This document shows positions 13,992 to 20,980 of a DNA stretch of 22,982 nt, piece by piece. The translations under genes and the position numbers were made by a program. The stretch's first letter is position 1. Every line of letters begins with the position of its first letter. Where the stretch lies: the IMG/VR virus record IMGVR_UViG_3300033986_000063, positions 1 through 22,982 of that record; one strand, given 5' to 3'. Source of the DNA: a virus. The notes beneath the pieces are model-generated. The model did no database searches, was not told the DNA's origin, and was given only the letters and a program-made list of their open reading frames with translations.

Positions 13992-15833
13992 TTATACTGC
14001 AGGTCCTCCCTGTTGTTTTAGCAATTCCTCGCCGCCCAAAAGTCGGATAATCTCCCACATCTTGGCCATTTCTTGTTGCATGGCCGTCGTTTGTTGCTGG
14101 AATTGCTGCAGCAGGTCGCCATTCTCGGCTATTTTCTGCAATATAGTTTCTTTGCCCTCGAAGTTCATCATTTCCAAGGCAATTTTAGCTTCAGGCGCGC
14201 GTTGCGGAGCGAACATGCCTATCTGGAACATCTCTTTAGCCATTTCGTTGTACAAAACGGTTGAAAACGGGGATTTCTTCTCTGGTACAATCGTCACATC
14301 AAAAACCGGTTTCCTGTATTTCGGCCGGTAGTTTTTGTCCTGGATGAATGTCTGGGTATCAAGATCAAATATCATGCCTTCATTCGGGTATGCTGGAGGT
14401 AGTGGCTGAGGAACAATACCGGCATTAGTATACGTCACATATTGATATTGACCATTCTGTCCGGTGATACGGAAATCCCTTTCCTTATCATAGAACTGCC
14501 TAACCAGCTCGATGGTTTTATAAACCATGCTGGTCAGGTTTTCATACGTCATGCCTATCATATCCCTCGACAATTTATTCCCGGCCTCTTGCAGGGCATA
14601 TATCGCCCTGGCCGCCGTCACGCCTTTCCCGCCTTCGCCACTTGCAAACACGTCATTGGCAGTGATCTCTTTCATCTCTTGGATTTTGTTTTGCCTATGC
14701 TGCGCGATGAAAGGATCAAGCGGCTTGGCTTGGAACATACGGATATATTCTTCATTTAACGGGCCATCAACTTCAATGATGTCTTTCGAAAAATCAACAA
14801 TATCATCCTTCGATACCGAACCGCCGCGCTTAATAAACCAGCGCATCTTCCCAGCAATCAAGGCGTTTTTGGATATAATCTGATCAAGTTTGTCAATATA
14901 CATCTGCGGATTCTTGGCCAGGTCTACCAGCCCAAAACCGGTCGGATAGCCTTCCTCAGGGAACAGAACATCGAAATCCACAGGATATTCGCCGTGGTCA
15001 TATATGCCACGGTCTTTGTATTGTTCGTCCTCCATGCTGTTGTAAAGGACCGTGCTGCCCACAAACTTGACCAGGTGCAGTTGTATCCGCCCGTCATTCC
15101 CGCGCCGGCGCATATACCAGTCCACAACTACACTTTTTTTGGTGATGTCTATATGGTCGTCATATGCGTACTGCTTGGGGTCTATAATCCGTTTGCCCTT
15201 GATGATAGTAGTATCATCAAGTATGTTGGCATAAGTGTCGGCCAGGACTTCATCATCTTCCAGTCCTATGATAAAGAAATTGCTCCCGTCCTGGATATCC
15301 TTCACTCCCGGCTGCCAGGCCAGATTAAGAAGATCAAGCCTTGTCACAACTATATCGCCCATCCCCTCCAGCTTCTCCGCATCCCAGAATTGGCCATATG
15401 GCACGCAGCCATTCAGTAGCTTGTACCACCAACCATTTGCATACGTCCTGCGGAAGCGGTTGGAATCATATATTGCTGGGATGATTTTTGACAGCATCTC
15501 AGCTTCTTTTTTGTCAGCTTCTTTCCGCGGCAAAACGTTGAACGAAGGATAATTGTCCATCGCGTCTGCGTGTTTATTTGCGATCATGTTGAAAAGATAC
15601 ATAGTGACAGGCTCCGGGTCGTTTTTTCGAAGCTGGCTTCGGAATAAATCCCAATGCCGCCCCTTCCACCACTTGTGATTCTCGATGATCCGCTGGTCAA
15701 GCTGCTCTTTGCCGGCAAAATACTCCTTCAGTATTTTTGCCCCCTCAATTGCAAGGTCAATGTCCGTAGAAGTGTTCTTTTTGGCCTTCTCGATTGATAC
15801 ATTATAGCCAAAAACGCTAATCTTTCTTGGCAT
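13992..15833 (-). CDS. Portal protein
   Basis: A 613-residue protein directly after the large terminase, in the portal position. It has an early helical, charged part (KILKEYFAGKEQLDQRIIEN), Trp-rich segments (NHKWWKGRHWDLF), a long central region with GYPTGFGLVDLAKNPQMYID, and a Gln-rich coiled-coil end (ENGDLLQQFQQQTTAMQQEM). This matches the large portal proteins of short-tailed phages with N4-gp56 or P22-type heads. As a dodecamer it would form the DNA entry channel and hold the terminase. The ATG follows GGAGGGG. Assignment rests on size, position and the general sequence pattern, not on a catalytic motif. Confidence 0.85.
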   Translation of the reverse strand: MPRKISVFGYNVSIEKAKKNTSTDIDLAIEGAKILKEYFAGKEQLDQRIIENHKWWKGRHWDLFRSQLRKNDPEPVTMYLFNMIANKHADAMDNYPSFNVLPRKEADKKEAEMLSKIIPAIYDSNRFRRTYANGWWYKLLNGCVPYGQFWDAEKLEGMGDIVVTRLDLLNLAWQPGVKDIQDGSNFFIIGLEDDEVLADTYANILDDTTIIKGKRIIDPKQYAYDDHIDITKKSVVVDWYMRRRGNDGRIQLHLVKFVGSTVLYNSMEDEQYKDRGIYDHGEYPVDFDVLFPEEGYPTGFGLVDLAKNPQMYIDKLDQIISKNALIAGKMRWFIKRGGSVSKDDIVDFSKDIIEVDGPLNEEYIRMFQAKPLDPFIAQHRQNKIQEMKEITANDVFASGEGGKGVTAARAIYALQEAGNKLSRDMIGMTYENLTSMVYKTIELVRQFYDKERDFRITGQNGQYQYVTYTNAGIVPQPLPPAYPNEGMIFDLDTQTFIQDKNYRPKYRKPVFDVTIVPEKKSPFSTVLYNEMAKEMFQIGMFAPQRAPEAKIALEMMNFEGKETILQKIAENGDLLQQFQQQTTAMQQEMAKMWEIIRLLGGEELLKQQGGPAV

Positions 15834-15849
15834 TTTTGCCCCTCCTCTC

Positions 15850-17262
15850 CTATGTTCTCATAAAGCCGTAGTGATCTCTAACTGGCTCAGTATCTAATGG
15901 GTTGTATGGCTGCTCTGTAATACCCACACTTGGCGGTGCTGGTATCGGGTTATCCATAAATAGGTATCTGGCCTCATCGTAGCAGTGGTCCTCTCCAGAT
16001 GTATCCACATCCTCTACATCATGATCATCATAAACGAGCGTTGGGATCGTGCGATTGAAGCCCTTGTTCCAGCTAAAGCTATACATCATGGGATAACCGT
16101 TCTCATCAAAAGTCAAGCGGTAGTGAAACTGCATTTTGCCGGGAATACGTTTATTATCGCCCGGCTCCCAATACACGCCATAATTTTCAAAAGTCCAAGC
16201 TATACTTTCTCCGGTGTCACGCTGGAATATGGCCGGATCTGCAATTCCACGGAAGTGTATGCCCTTGTAATATTTGTCCTCAATCTCCTTTATCTTTTCC
16301 GCAACCTGTCCAGGGGTCCAGCGCAGGCCCCGGTCAGGTTCATTGGTGCAGCCGTAAAGCTCGCGCTCGCGGTATAGCCGCCCGTCATGGTCCATAGCCC
16401 ACCAACCGACGGAAAACGGCCTTGTATAGCCCCAGTCCAGCGTCCGAAACCGTTTCCACTCGCGTGGGACAAGAAACGGGCTGATAACATGCGTCCATTG
16501 GCGGTCCTTGTAATGGGTTGGGTCATCTCTCCACTCAACAAATACCTGGCCCTGGAAAGTGTTCCAATCACCAAACAGCAGGGCCTTTCTTTCTGCCTCC
16601 GGGAGCTGTGCCAGAGCTGCAATATAGTTGGGGTCGTTATTGAGGAGAATCGGGTTATCGAACACTGTGGCCGGGATAAATACCCGGTCTTTAACATACT
16701 CCCTACCGGCGACTTTTACCCTGGCTATGTATCTCTTAAAAGGCTGCATTGATAAAATAAACCGTAGTTTTACCCATCCGTGACCAATTCCACCAGGGTT
16801 TCCTGTAGCCGCTATGCTTACGTGAGTCCCTGGGCCCCCTGGCCGGTTACGAGAAAACATATAGGAGTATTCGTCCCATGTAAAATGCGTAAGCTCGTCA
16901 AAGTTTATTTCATCGAATCGCTTCCCCTGATATTTAAACCGGTCCTTCTTGTGCTGCATTGAACCAAAGTAAACCTTGGCACCAGAGGGGAAGGTCCAGA
17001 CGTGCTTGTTGTCATTGTATTTGGCCGCAGGAAAAGCCTTCTTATAAAGCTCAAGACTCCTGTCAATGAGCTGTGACGCTTCCGGGAAGGTTTTACGGAA
17101 AATGATGGCCCGGAAATGCGGGATATGTACCTGTCGTAACGGTCTAACAATGATGGCGTCCGATTTCCCGCCACCGGCAGCCCCACCATAAAACACCTCT
17201 GATTCAGGACGGGAAAGGAAAATGCGCTGCTTTGGCTGTGGGGTCCATATTACTTTAGCCAC
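15850..17262 (-). CDS. terL: Terminase large subunit
   Basis: A 470-residue DNA-packaging motor. The ATPase shows Walker A (YGGAAGGGKS, residues 25-34), Walker B (FDEINFDE, 116-123, with the catalytic Glu) and the coupling motif ATGNPGG (152-158). The C-terminal RNase H-like nuclease part contains LDWGYTRP (D276) and IADPAIF (D342). It cuts concatemeric DNA and pumps it into the prohead through the portal. The start is GTG at 17262, overlapping the end of the small subunit gene by 13 bp, after GGAGGAAAG. The order TerS-TerL-portal-protease-scaffold-capsid is standard. Confidence 0.95.
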   Translation of the reverse strand: MAKVIWTPQPKQRIFLSRPESEVFYGGAAGGGKSDAIIVRPLRQVHIPHFRAIIFRKTFPEASQLIDRSLELYKKAFPAAKYNDNKHVWTFPSGAKVYFGSMQHKKDRFKYQGKRFDEINFDELTHFTWDEYSYMFSRNRPGGPGTHVSIAATGNPGGIGHGWVKLRFILSMQPFKRYIARVKVAGREYVKDRVFIPATVFDNPILLNNDPNYIAALAQLPEAERKALLFGDWNTFQGQVFVEWRDDPTHYKDRQWTHVISPFLVPREWKRFRTLDWGYTRPFSVGWWAMDHDGRLYRERELYGCTNEPDRGLRWTPGQVAEKIKEIEDKYYKGIHFRGIADPAIFQRDTGESIAWTFENYGVYWEPGDNKRIPGKMQFHYRLTFDENGYPMMYSFSWNKGFNRTIPTLVYDDHDVEDVDTSGEDHCYDEARYLFMDNPIPAPPSVGITEQPYNPLDTEPVRDHYGFMRT

Positions 17263-17930
17263 TGTCCTTTCCTCCCTGGCCCTCCCTGGGGCACGTCCAT
17301 ATCTAATATTCCCAGTTCAATTGCGTCCTCATCTGGTTCCGCCATTGCCGGAATTTCAATAATGCCGCTTTCTTCTTCATCTTCATTACCAATACCAGCA
17401 GACTTTCTGGCAATCTCCAGCTTTTCTCTCTCAATCTGTAGCCGTTGTTTAGCTTCTTCATCCAGGATCCCCTTAATTGTGCGAGAGAGGCGAGTTGCGG
17501 CCTCTAGTCCAGCTGCAAGGTCTTTGAGACGGCGGGTGTCAACGGTATCAAATTCCTCCTCGATTAACCTTTCATCAAAATTCCCTTTGCCGTAGCCAGT
17601 TCTTAATTTGACAATATGCCGGTTGAATTGCTTTGGGTCCTGTAGGATGGAATTAGCCAGGCGGATAATTGCAGCCGCTGCCTGGTCTGCCAGAATCATT
17701 TCCTCGGCCATTTTTTCAGATTGTTTTTCCTGGGCCTTTTGTATAGCCTTGGTAAATGTTTTGTTGTGATAATCCGCGCGTAGCTCCACCCAGTTTTCCT
17801 TCTTACCACGCTGGCCAATAGAATACAGACTAACACCATATTTTTTTTGTAAATCTCTGTAAGAGAGATTGTTTTTAATAAAGTCCGTTTTTATCTTGGT
17901 CCAAGGGATTTTACGCTTTTCAATTGTCAA
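17250..17930 (-). CDS. terS: Terminase small subunit
   Basis: A 226-residue protein with an N-terminal helix-turn-helix (about 12-48; NNLSYRDLQKKYGVSLYSIG) for binding the phage packaging site. A helical oligomerisation region (about 70-175) and an acidic tail ending GGPGRKGQWLK follow. It is the first gene of the late operon and overlaps terL. The start is TTG at 17930, 7 nt after AAAGGGGG; there is no ATG before residue 70, so a TTG start is needed. Confidence 0.85.
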   Translation of the reverse strand: MTIEKRKIPWTKIKTDFIKNNLSYRDLQKKYGVSLYSIGQRGKKENWVELRADYHNKTFTKAIQKAQEKQSEKMAEEMILADQAAAAIIRLANSILQDPKQFNRHIVKLRTGYGKGNFDERLIEEEFDTVDTRRLKDLAAGLEAATRLSRTIKGILDEEAKQRLQIEREKLEIARKSAGIGNEDEEESGIIEIPAMAEPDEDAIELGILDMDVPQGGPGRKGQWLK

Positions 17931-17949
17931 GGTAAAACCCCCTTTCTAC

Positions 17950-17980
17950 AAATTTCGACATTTACAGCTTGAGTATACCA
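17950..17980 (-). promoter_or_regulatory. Late-operon promoter candidate with tandem TGTCGAA/TGTAGAA boxes (site 2)
   Basis: On the - strand TGTGGTATACTC gives an extended -10 (TGG 17980-17978, TATACT 17977-17972). TGTCGAA lies 11 bases downstream (17960-17954), and TGTAGAA follows exactly 10 bp later, running toward the terS ribosome site. There is no convincing -35. It lies just after a terminator and before terS, the right place for the late promoter. Confidence 0.6.
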
Positions 17981-17986
17981 CATCAC

Positions 17987-18012
17987 AAAAAAAATGGGGG
18001 TTGTCAGCCCCC
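17987..18012 (-). terminator. Terminator of the replication operon
   Basis: GGGGG (17996-18000) pairs with CCCCC (18008-18012) and is followed on the - strand by ATTTTTTTT. It lies directly after the 95-aa gene stop and before the late promoter candidate, separating early from late transcription. Confidence 0.8.
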
Positions 18013-18014
18013 TA

Positions 18015-18302
18015 TTAAATTTGATTATCCTTCTTTCTTCGATATTCCGCAGCTGCAGGACAGGTTGCAAAATGACTTTCATAGCCATAATCGGTATAAA
18101 AGCCGTTTTCTACCTGTTTGCCGGTAACAACTTCTCCTTTATCAGTAACAATAGTAGTATCACTATCCTTGGCATCAGCTAATATTAACTTTCTAGTGGT
18201 ATTTACCGGCATTAGTCGGCCTGCATGTGTTCTTATCCAATAGATATCTGCACCACAACCCTTGCATTTTCCTTTAGGTAGTTGTTTTGTCAGTTCTTTC
18301 AC
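18015..18302 (-). CDS. 95-aa zinc-finger-like protein
   Basis: A small protein with KCKGCGADIYWIRTHAGR near the start (Cys-x2-Cys) and ESHFATCPAA toward the end (His-x3-Cys), a likely split zinc site. Such proteins are common near RusA and terminase genes in Bacillota phages, with no settled role. The GTG at 18302 is 8 nt after AGGAGG; a GTG at 18308, overlapping the RusA stop, is too close to it. It is the last gene before the operon terminator. Confidence 0.65.
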   Translation of the reverse strand: MKELTKQLPKGKCKGCGADIYWIRTHAGRLMPVNTTRKLILADAKDSDTTIVTDKGEVVTGKQVENGFYTDYGYESHFATCPAAAEYRRKKDNQI

Positions 18303-18304
18303 GG

Positions 18305-18661
18305 TCACAACCTCCTTATCTTCACTTCTACCCTGGGATTCTTCGGGTCCACATCGAACGTATCGTTAAAGCCGGCGATTTGCTTCCATCCGTCATTCTT
18401 TATAAGCCCGGCTCTCTGAAAACCATCTAAAATAAACTTTTTCCCTGCCGAGATATTGTCTAAGTCTCGCTTTTTATTTGGTTCAAACCATGTTATATCC
18501 AATTCAGCTCTTTCAAAAGGTTTTAACATTTTTGCTGGCCATGCTACTGCATTTGTATATGTTTCCTTTAAGTCTCTGTAATTAGACCAATGACCTTTTG
18601 CAGCATCTATAATCTCATTTAGCCCTGGGAGCTGCATAGGTATTACTAATTTATCGTTCAT
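18305..18661 (-). CDS. rusA: RusA-family Holliday junction resolvase
   Basis: A 118-residue endonuclease of the RusA family, which cuts four-way DNA junctions arising in phage recombination and replication before packaging. The signature block is present: KKRDLDNISAGKKFILDGFQ with D66 and D68 and a following Lys (74 or 75), then LIKNDGWKQI with D90. The ATG at 18661 lies 8 nt after AAGGTGA; an earlier in-frame GTG at 18673 overlaps the previous gene and lacks a site. It fits with RecT upstream as the recombination set. Confidence 0.9.
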   Translation of the reverse strand: MNDKLVIPMQLPGLNEIIDAAKGHWSNYRDLKETYTNAVAWPAKMLKPFERAELDITWFEPNKKRDLDNISAGKKFILDGFQRAGLIKNDGWKQIAGFNDTFDVDPKNPRVEVKIRRL

Positions 18662-18669
18662 GGTAGACT

Positions 18670-18825
18670 TCACCTTGCAGATACAGGTTTTAACCTATGC
18701 TGGTTAAATTTATGACCGCACCTCTTACAAATATAACTTTTACCATCTATCCAGGCTTCGGTATTTACTTTATATTTATCCCAAGAACAGTGAGGGCAAA
18801 CTTTAAGCATTGGTTGTTTCCTCAT
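18670..18825 (-). CDS. 51-aa zinc-ribbon protein
   Basis: A 51-residue basic protein with two Cys-x2-Cys pairs, VCPHCSWDKY (C10, C13) and ICKRCGHKF (C33, C36), a classic short zinc ribbon. The ATG follows TAAGGAGGT at 11 nt. It lies between the origin-like region and RusA. It could be a nucleic-acid-binding or transcription-related protein; no specific family is recognised. Confidence 0.7.
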   Translation of the reverse strand: MRKQPMLKVCPHCSWDKYKVNTEAWIDGKSYICKRCGHKFNQHRLKPVSAR

Positions 18826-19006
18826 TGTCCCTAATACCTCCTTAATTTTTTTTAAAAAAAAGAAAGAGAAAAATGACCCCTGTCTTTATACAATAGACAC
18901 AACTTCCTTTACCACGCTCTTTTATATATTTCTTTATATATTTATTTAATATTTTCTTTCGGCAGCCTCTCAGCCATACTGCCGCAATTGGTACAAGGAA
19001 CCTAGA

Positions 19007-19095
19007 GTACACCATTTGGTGTAGGGAGAGTACACCATTTGGTGTACCCAGAGTACACCATTTGGTATACCCTAAGAGTACACCATTTGGTGTAC
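19007..19095. repeat. Four palindromic 18-bp iterons
   Basis: Copies at 19007-19024, 19030-19047, 19053-19070 and 19078-19095, spaced 23, 23 and 25 bp. The consensus is GTACACCATTTGGTGTAC; copy 1 ends in TAG and copy 3 has TATAC. Each is almost a perfect palindrome, so a dimeric protein should bind each copy. Confidence 0.95.
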
Positions 19096-19116
19096 CCCGA
19101 ATTGGAATAATATGGT

Positions 19117-19160
19117 TTATCCACAGGGTTATCCACAACATATCCACAGAATTATCCACA
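19117..19160. promoter_or_regulatory. Cluster of four DnaA boxes
   Basis: TTATCCACA occurs at 19117-19125, 19129-19137 and 19152-19160, and ATATCCACA at 19140-19148. The spacing is 11-12 bp, about one helical turn, all in one orientation. TTATCCACA is the strongest DnaA-box form. Confidence 0.85.
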
Positions 19161-19195
19161 GAATCCTTTTGACTATTATTGATGTTCATGGACAA

Positions 19196-19393
19196 TCAAA
19201 AGGGAATATCTTCATCGTATTTTAAATTGTCCGATAGAACTTTAAGACATAAAACCTGTTGATGAATTAGGTGACACATATCCACCTTTTCCCTGTGAGT
19301 CCGGGAGAAAACCACTTGTAAGAGGTTATCATTTAAATTACTGATGATATTGTCCAGCCGTTCTTTTACGGCCTTTCTTCTTTCATCATCCAT
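19196..19393 (-). CDS. 65-aa helical protein, function unknown
   Basis: A charged, mainly helical 65-residue protein (MDDERRKAVKERLDNIISNL, then NDNLLQVVFSRTHREKVDM) with no recognised family. It has a good ribosome site, AAGGAGG, 11 nt before the ATG. That site lies inside the end of the upstream Cys-rich frame. It is placed directly before the origin-like region. Confidence 0.55.
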   Translation of the reverse strand: MDDERRKAVKERLDNIISNLNDNLLQVVFSRTHREKVDMCHLIHQQVLCLKVLSDNLKYDEDIPF

Positions 19394-19399
19394 AGAGTT

Positions 19400-19534
19400 T
19401 TACGCCTCCTTGCTAATCTTCATCTCAGGATACATTTTGCTGACCATGTCAGCCAACGAAGTACCGGGATATCGCTTGATACAGTCAGCGGCAAAACAAT
19501 GATCATTGCAAAAACGGAGTTCCGGCCCTACTTT
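19400..19534 (-). other. Start-less Cys/His-rich reading frame overlapping the end of the HTH-repeat gene
   Basis: In the -1 frame relative to the 164-aa gene, 44 sense codons encode LRFCNDHCFAADCIKRYPG and a helical tail ending KMYPEMKISKEA. The C-x3-C-x4-C pattern with His looks like a real zinc-binding segment. No ATG, GTG or TTG precedes it after the in-frame stop at 19537-19535. The upstream gene ends AAA AAG TAG here, so a -1 shift or a past indel could join them. Confidence 0.4.
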
Positions 19535-20022
19535 TTAAAAATTCCTTTTATCCATTTTTCTCTTTTTCCTTTAGTCATCAATCCAATTTCCCGGCTTGTC
19601 AAAGGTGGAAGTGTCGCAGCCTTTTCAATGTCCCAGCCACTTTTTACTCTACGCCGAAACGTATCGTATGGAATACCATTGTTCTTTGCCATTTCCACGT
19701 ATTCACGAGGATATACACGGCTTTTTTCATAAGCTTTTATGGCCTGTGCTTTCCGATCCTGGAGTTGCTGCGTTGCTGCTCTTTCCGGGTCCCAGCCGAG
19801 CGTATTGACTCGCCATAAAAAAGTCCTGTAACAAATACCGTTCTGCTCTGCAAGCTTTACCAGATGACTCGGAAGTCTCTTTTTCTTTTGTGGTGGCTCG
19901 CTTATGGCCCTATCTTTCGCCCAGGCCAGAGACCTAACACGAACCTCTAAAACTGCTGGACTAATTCCGTTTTGAGCAGCTCGTTCGTATTCTTGTGGAG
20001 TGATATAGAAATCGTAGTTCAC
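19528..20022 (-). CDS. Triplicated HTH-like repeat protein
   Basis: A 164-residue basic protein made of three related modules of about 35-40 residues. The clearest pattern is P-xx-xxx-A-x-NGI-xx-xTFxxRV-xx-GWDxExAAT, seen as LAEQNGICYRTFLWRVNTLG and MAKNNGIPYDTFRRRVKSGW, with a more diverged first copy (AAQNGISPAVLEVRVRSLAW). This pattern is frequent in Bacillota phage proteins and looks like a small helix-turn-helix DNA-binding unit. The start is GTG, 8 nt after GGGGGT. It lies between the methyltransferase-like gene and the origin region, so a replication or regulatory DNA-binding role is plausible. The C-terminus may extend by frameshift. Confidence 0.65.
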   Translation of the reverse strand: MNYDFYITPQEYERAAQNGISPAVLEVRVRSLAWAKDRAISEPPQKKKRLPSHLVKLAEQNGICYRTFLWRVNTLGWDPERAATQQLQDRKAQAIKAYEKSRVYPREYVEMAKNNGIPYDTFRRRVKSGWDIEKAATLPPLTSREIGLMTKGKREKWIKGIFKK

Positions 20023-20065
20023 CAGTCATTACCCCCGATATTGCACTTAATCTTTGGAATGTGCA

Positions 20066-20518
20066 TTATTTTATAAAAACTAACCAATGTGTCTTATTTC
20101 TTCGGTTTCCGAATAGCGGCTTTTGGCCAATGGCTTTTAAAACTTCACTCAATTTAACTTGTTCTTCATTCCATTTAAAAATTAATGTTCCATTGGGCCT
20201 TAGTACTCTCATACACTCCTGAAAACCCTGTGAAATATCCTGTTTCCAGTTGTCGGAGAGTATGCCGTATTTTTTGGCTAACCATGAATTTTGCCCGGCC
20301 TGTTTCAAGTGAGGAGGATCAAAAATAATCAAGTAAAAAGAATTGTCAGGAAAAGGCATGTTTCTAAAATCTGCAATTATATCCGGTTTAATGTTAAGCA
20401 CCCGCCCATCACACAGGACTTCTGTCAAACACCGGTTGTCCATATATAAGACGTCGGGATGCTGCTTTTCAAACCAAATCATTCGGCTGCCACAAGTTGC
20501 ATCTAAAATACGTTGCAT
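20066..20518 (-). CDS. Class I SAM-dependent methyltransferase-like protein
   Basis: A 150-residue protein with a compact methyltransferase fold. LDATCGSRMIWF (residues 5-16) matches the SAM-binding motif I, YMDNR (25-29) the acidic motif II, and IIFDPPHLKQAG (64-75) the catalytic DPP motif of amino-methylating DNA methylases. The fourth residue is His instead of the usual Tyr/Phe/Trp. ECMRVLRPNGTLIFKW is the typical later strand. It could modify phage DNA to evade restriction, but there is no target-recognition domain and the specificity is unknown. The ATG follows AGGTGA. Confidence 0.8.
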   Translation of the reverse strand: MQRILDATCGSRMIWFEKQHPDVLYMDNRCLTEVLCDGRVLNIKPDIIADFRNMPFPDNSFYLIIFDPPHLKQAGQNSWLAKKYGILSDNWKQDISQGFQECMRVLRPNGTLIFKWNEEQVKLSEVLKAIGQKPLFGNRRNKTHWLVFIK

Positions 20519-20564
20519 CTAATCACCTGCCCTGTTTCGCAATTTTTACAGACTACGCACTAAA

Positions 20565-20897
20565 CTAAAACTTCCATAAGTCATAGTTTTTATTAAACTT
20601 AACCTTGCGGGAAATAGTACCTTTTGGCGGCTGTGTTTCTTTGAAAATGAAATGCTTATTTAATAGCTCGTCACAAGCTATTTTTACCTGCTTTTCGCTT
20701 ACTCCAAGGGCCTCGGCAGCTTCTCTTAATGATAAGTGACACTCCTTGCGCTGATAGCCATATGTTAGTCTAATTACCAATAAGCAAAGAGCATATTTCG
20801 TCCCTGAAAGCTTACCTGCGCGCCGATAAAGAGCTTCAAGTATCTCATTGGCTATTTTTGTAAATCCATTTTCTGTTTGTGGATTTGCCAATCGCAT
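20565..20897 (-). CDS. Phage replication protein O N-terminal-type DNA-binding protein
   Basis: A 110-residue protein matching the N-terminal domain of lambda O-type initiators: LANPQTENGFTKIANEILEA and ALCLLVIRLTYGYQRKECHL, then a winged-helix-like segment (LSLREAAEALGVSEKQVKIA). In lambda this domain binds the origin iterons as a dimer. Here the C-terminal part that would recruit the helicase loader is missing, and no partner is visible. The likely target is the iteron array about 1.5 kb downstream. The ATG at 20897 is chosen; a GTG at 20903 is possible, and neither has a strong ribosome site. Confidence 0.82.
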   Translation of the reverse strand: MRLANPQTENGFTKIANEILEALYRRAGKLSGTKYALCLLVIRLTYGYQRKECHLSLREAAEALGVSEKQVKIACDELLNKHFIFKETQPPKGTISRKVKFNKNYDLWKF

Positions 20898-20980
20898 CAC
20901 CACTCATATTTCAGACTAGTTAAAGGGGTGCAGGAGTTACCTACACCCTTACTTAATCATAGGTCCACCTGCGCCCACGA

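Larger units (their letters stand above)
18842..19188. other. Putative replication origin region
   Basis: This stretch holds, in order, an AT-rich tract (strongest at 18919-18959, with TTTATATATTT twice), four 18-bp palindromic iterons (19007-19095) and four DnaA-box matches (19117-19160). An open frame crosses it on the - strand, but it is built from the repeats and has no ribosome site. Iterons plus DnaA boxes plus an unwinding-prone tract is the general layout of theta-type origins; function is inferred. Confidence 0.65.

Noticed and set aside
18885-18898. Possible promoter TATAAA before the zinc-ribbon gene
   Set aside because: No extended -10 and no -35 at a usable distance in an AT-rich tract where such hits are common.
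18842-19195. 117-aa open frame on the - strand
   Set aside because: It is made of the iterons and DnaA boxes read as codons, starts at TTG without a ribosome site and has no protein-like pattern; treated as non-coding origin DNA.
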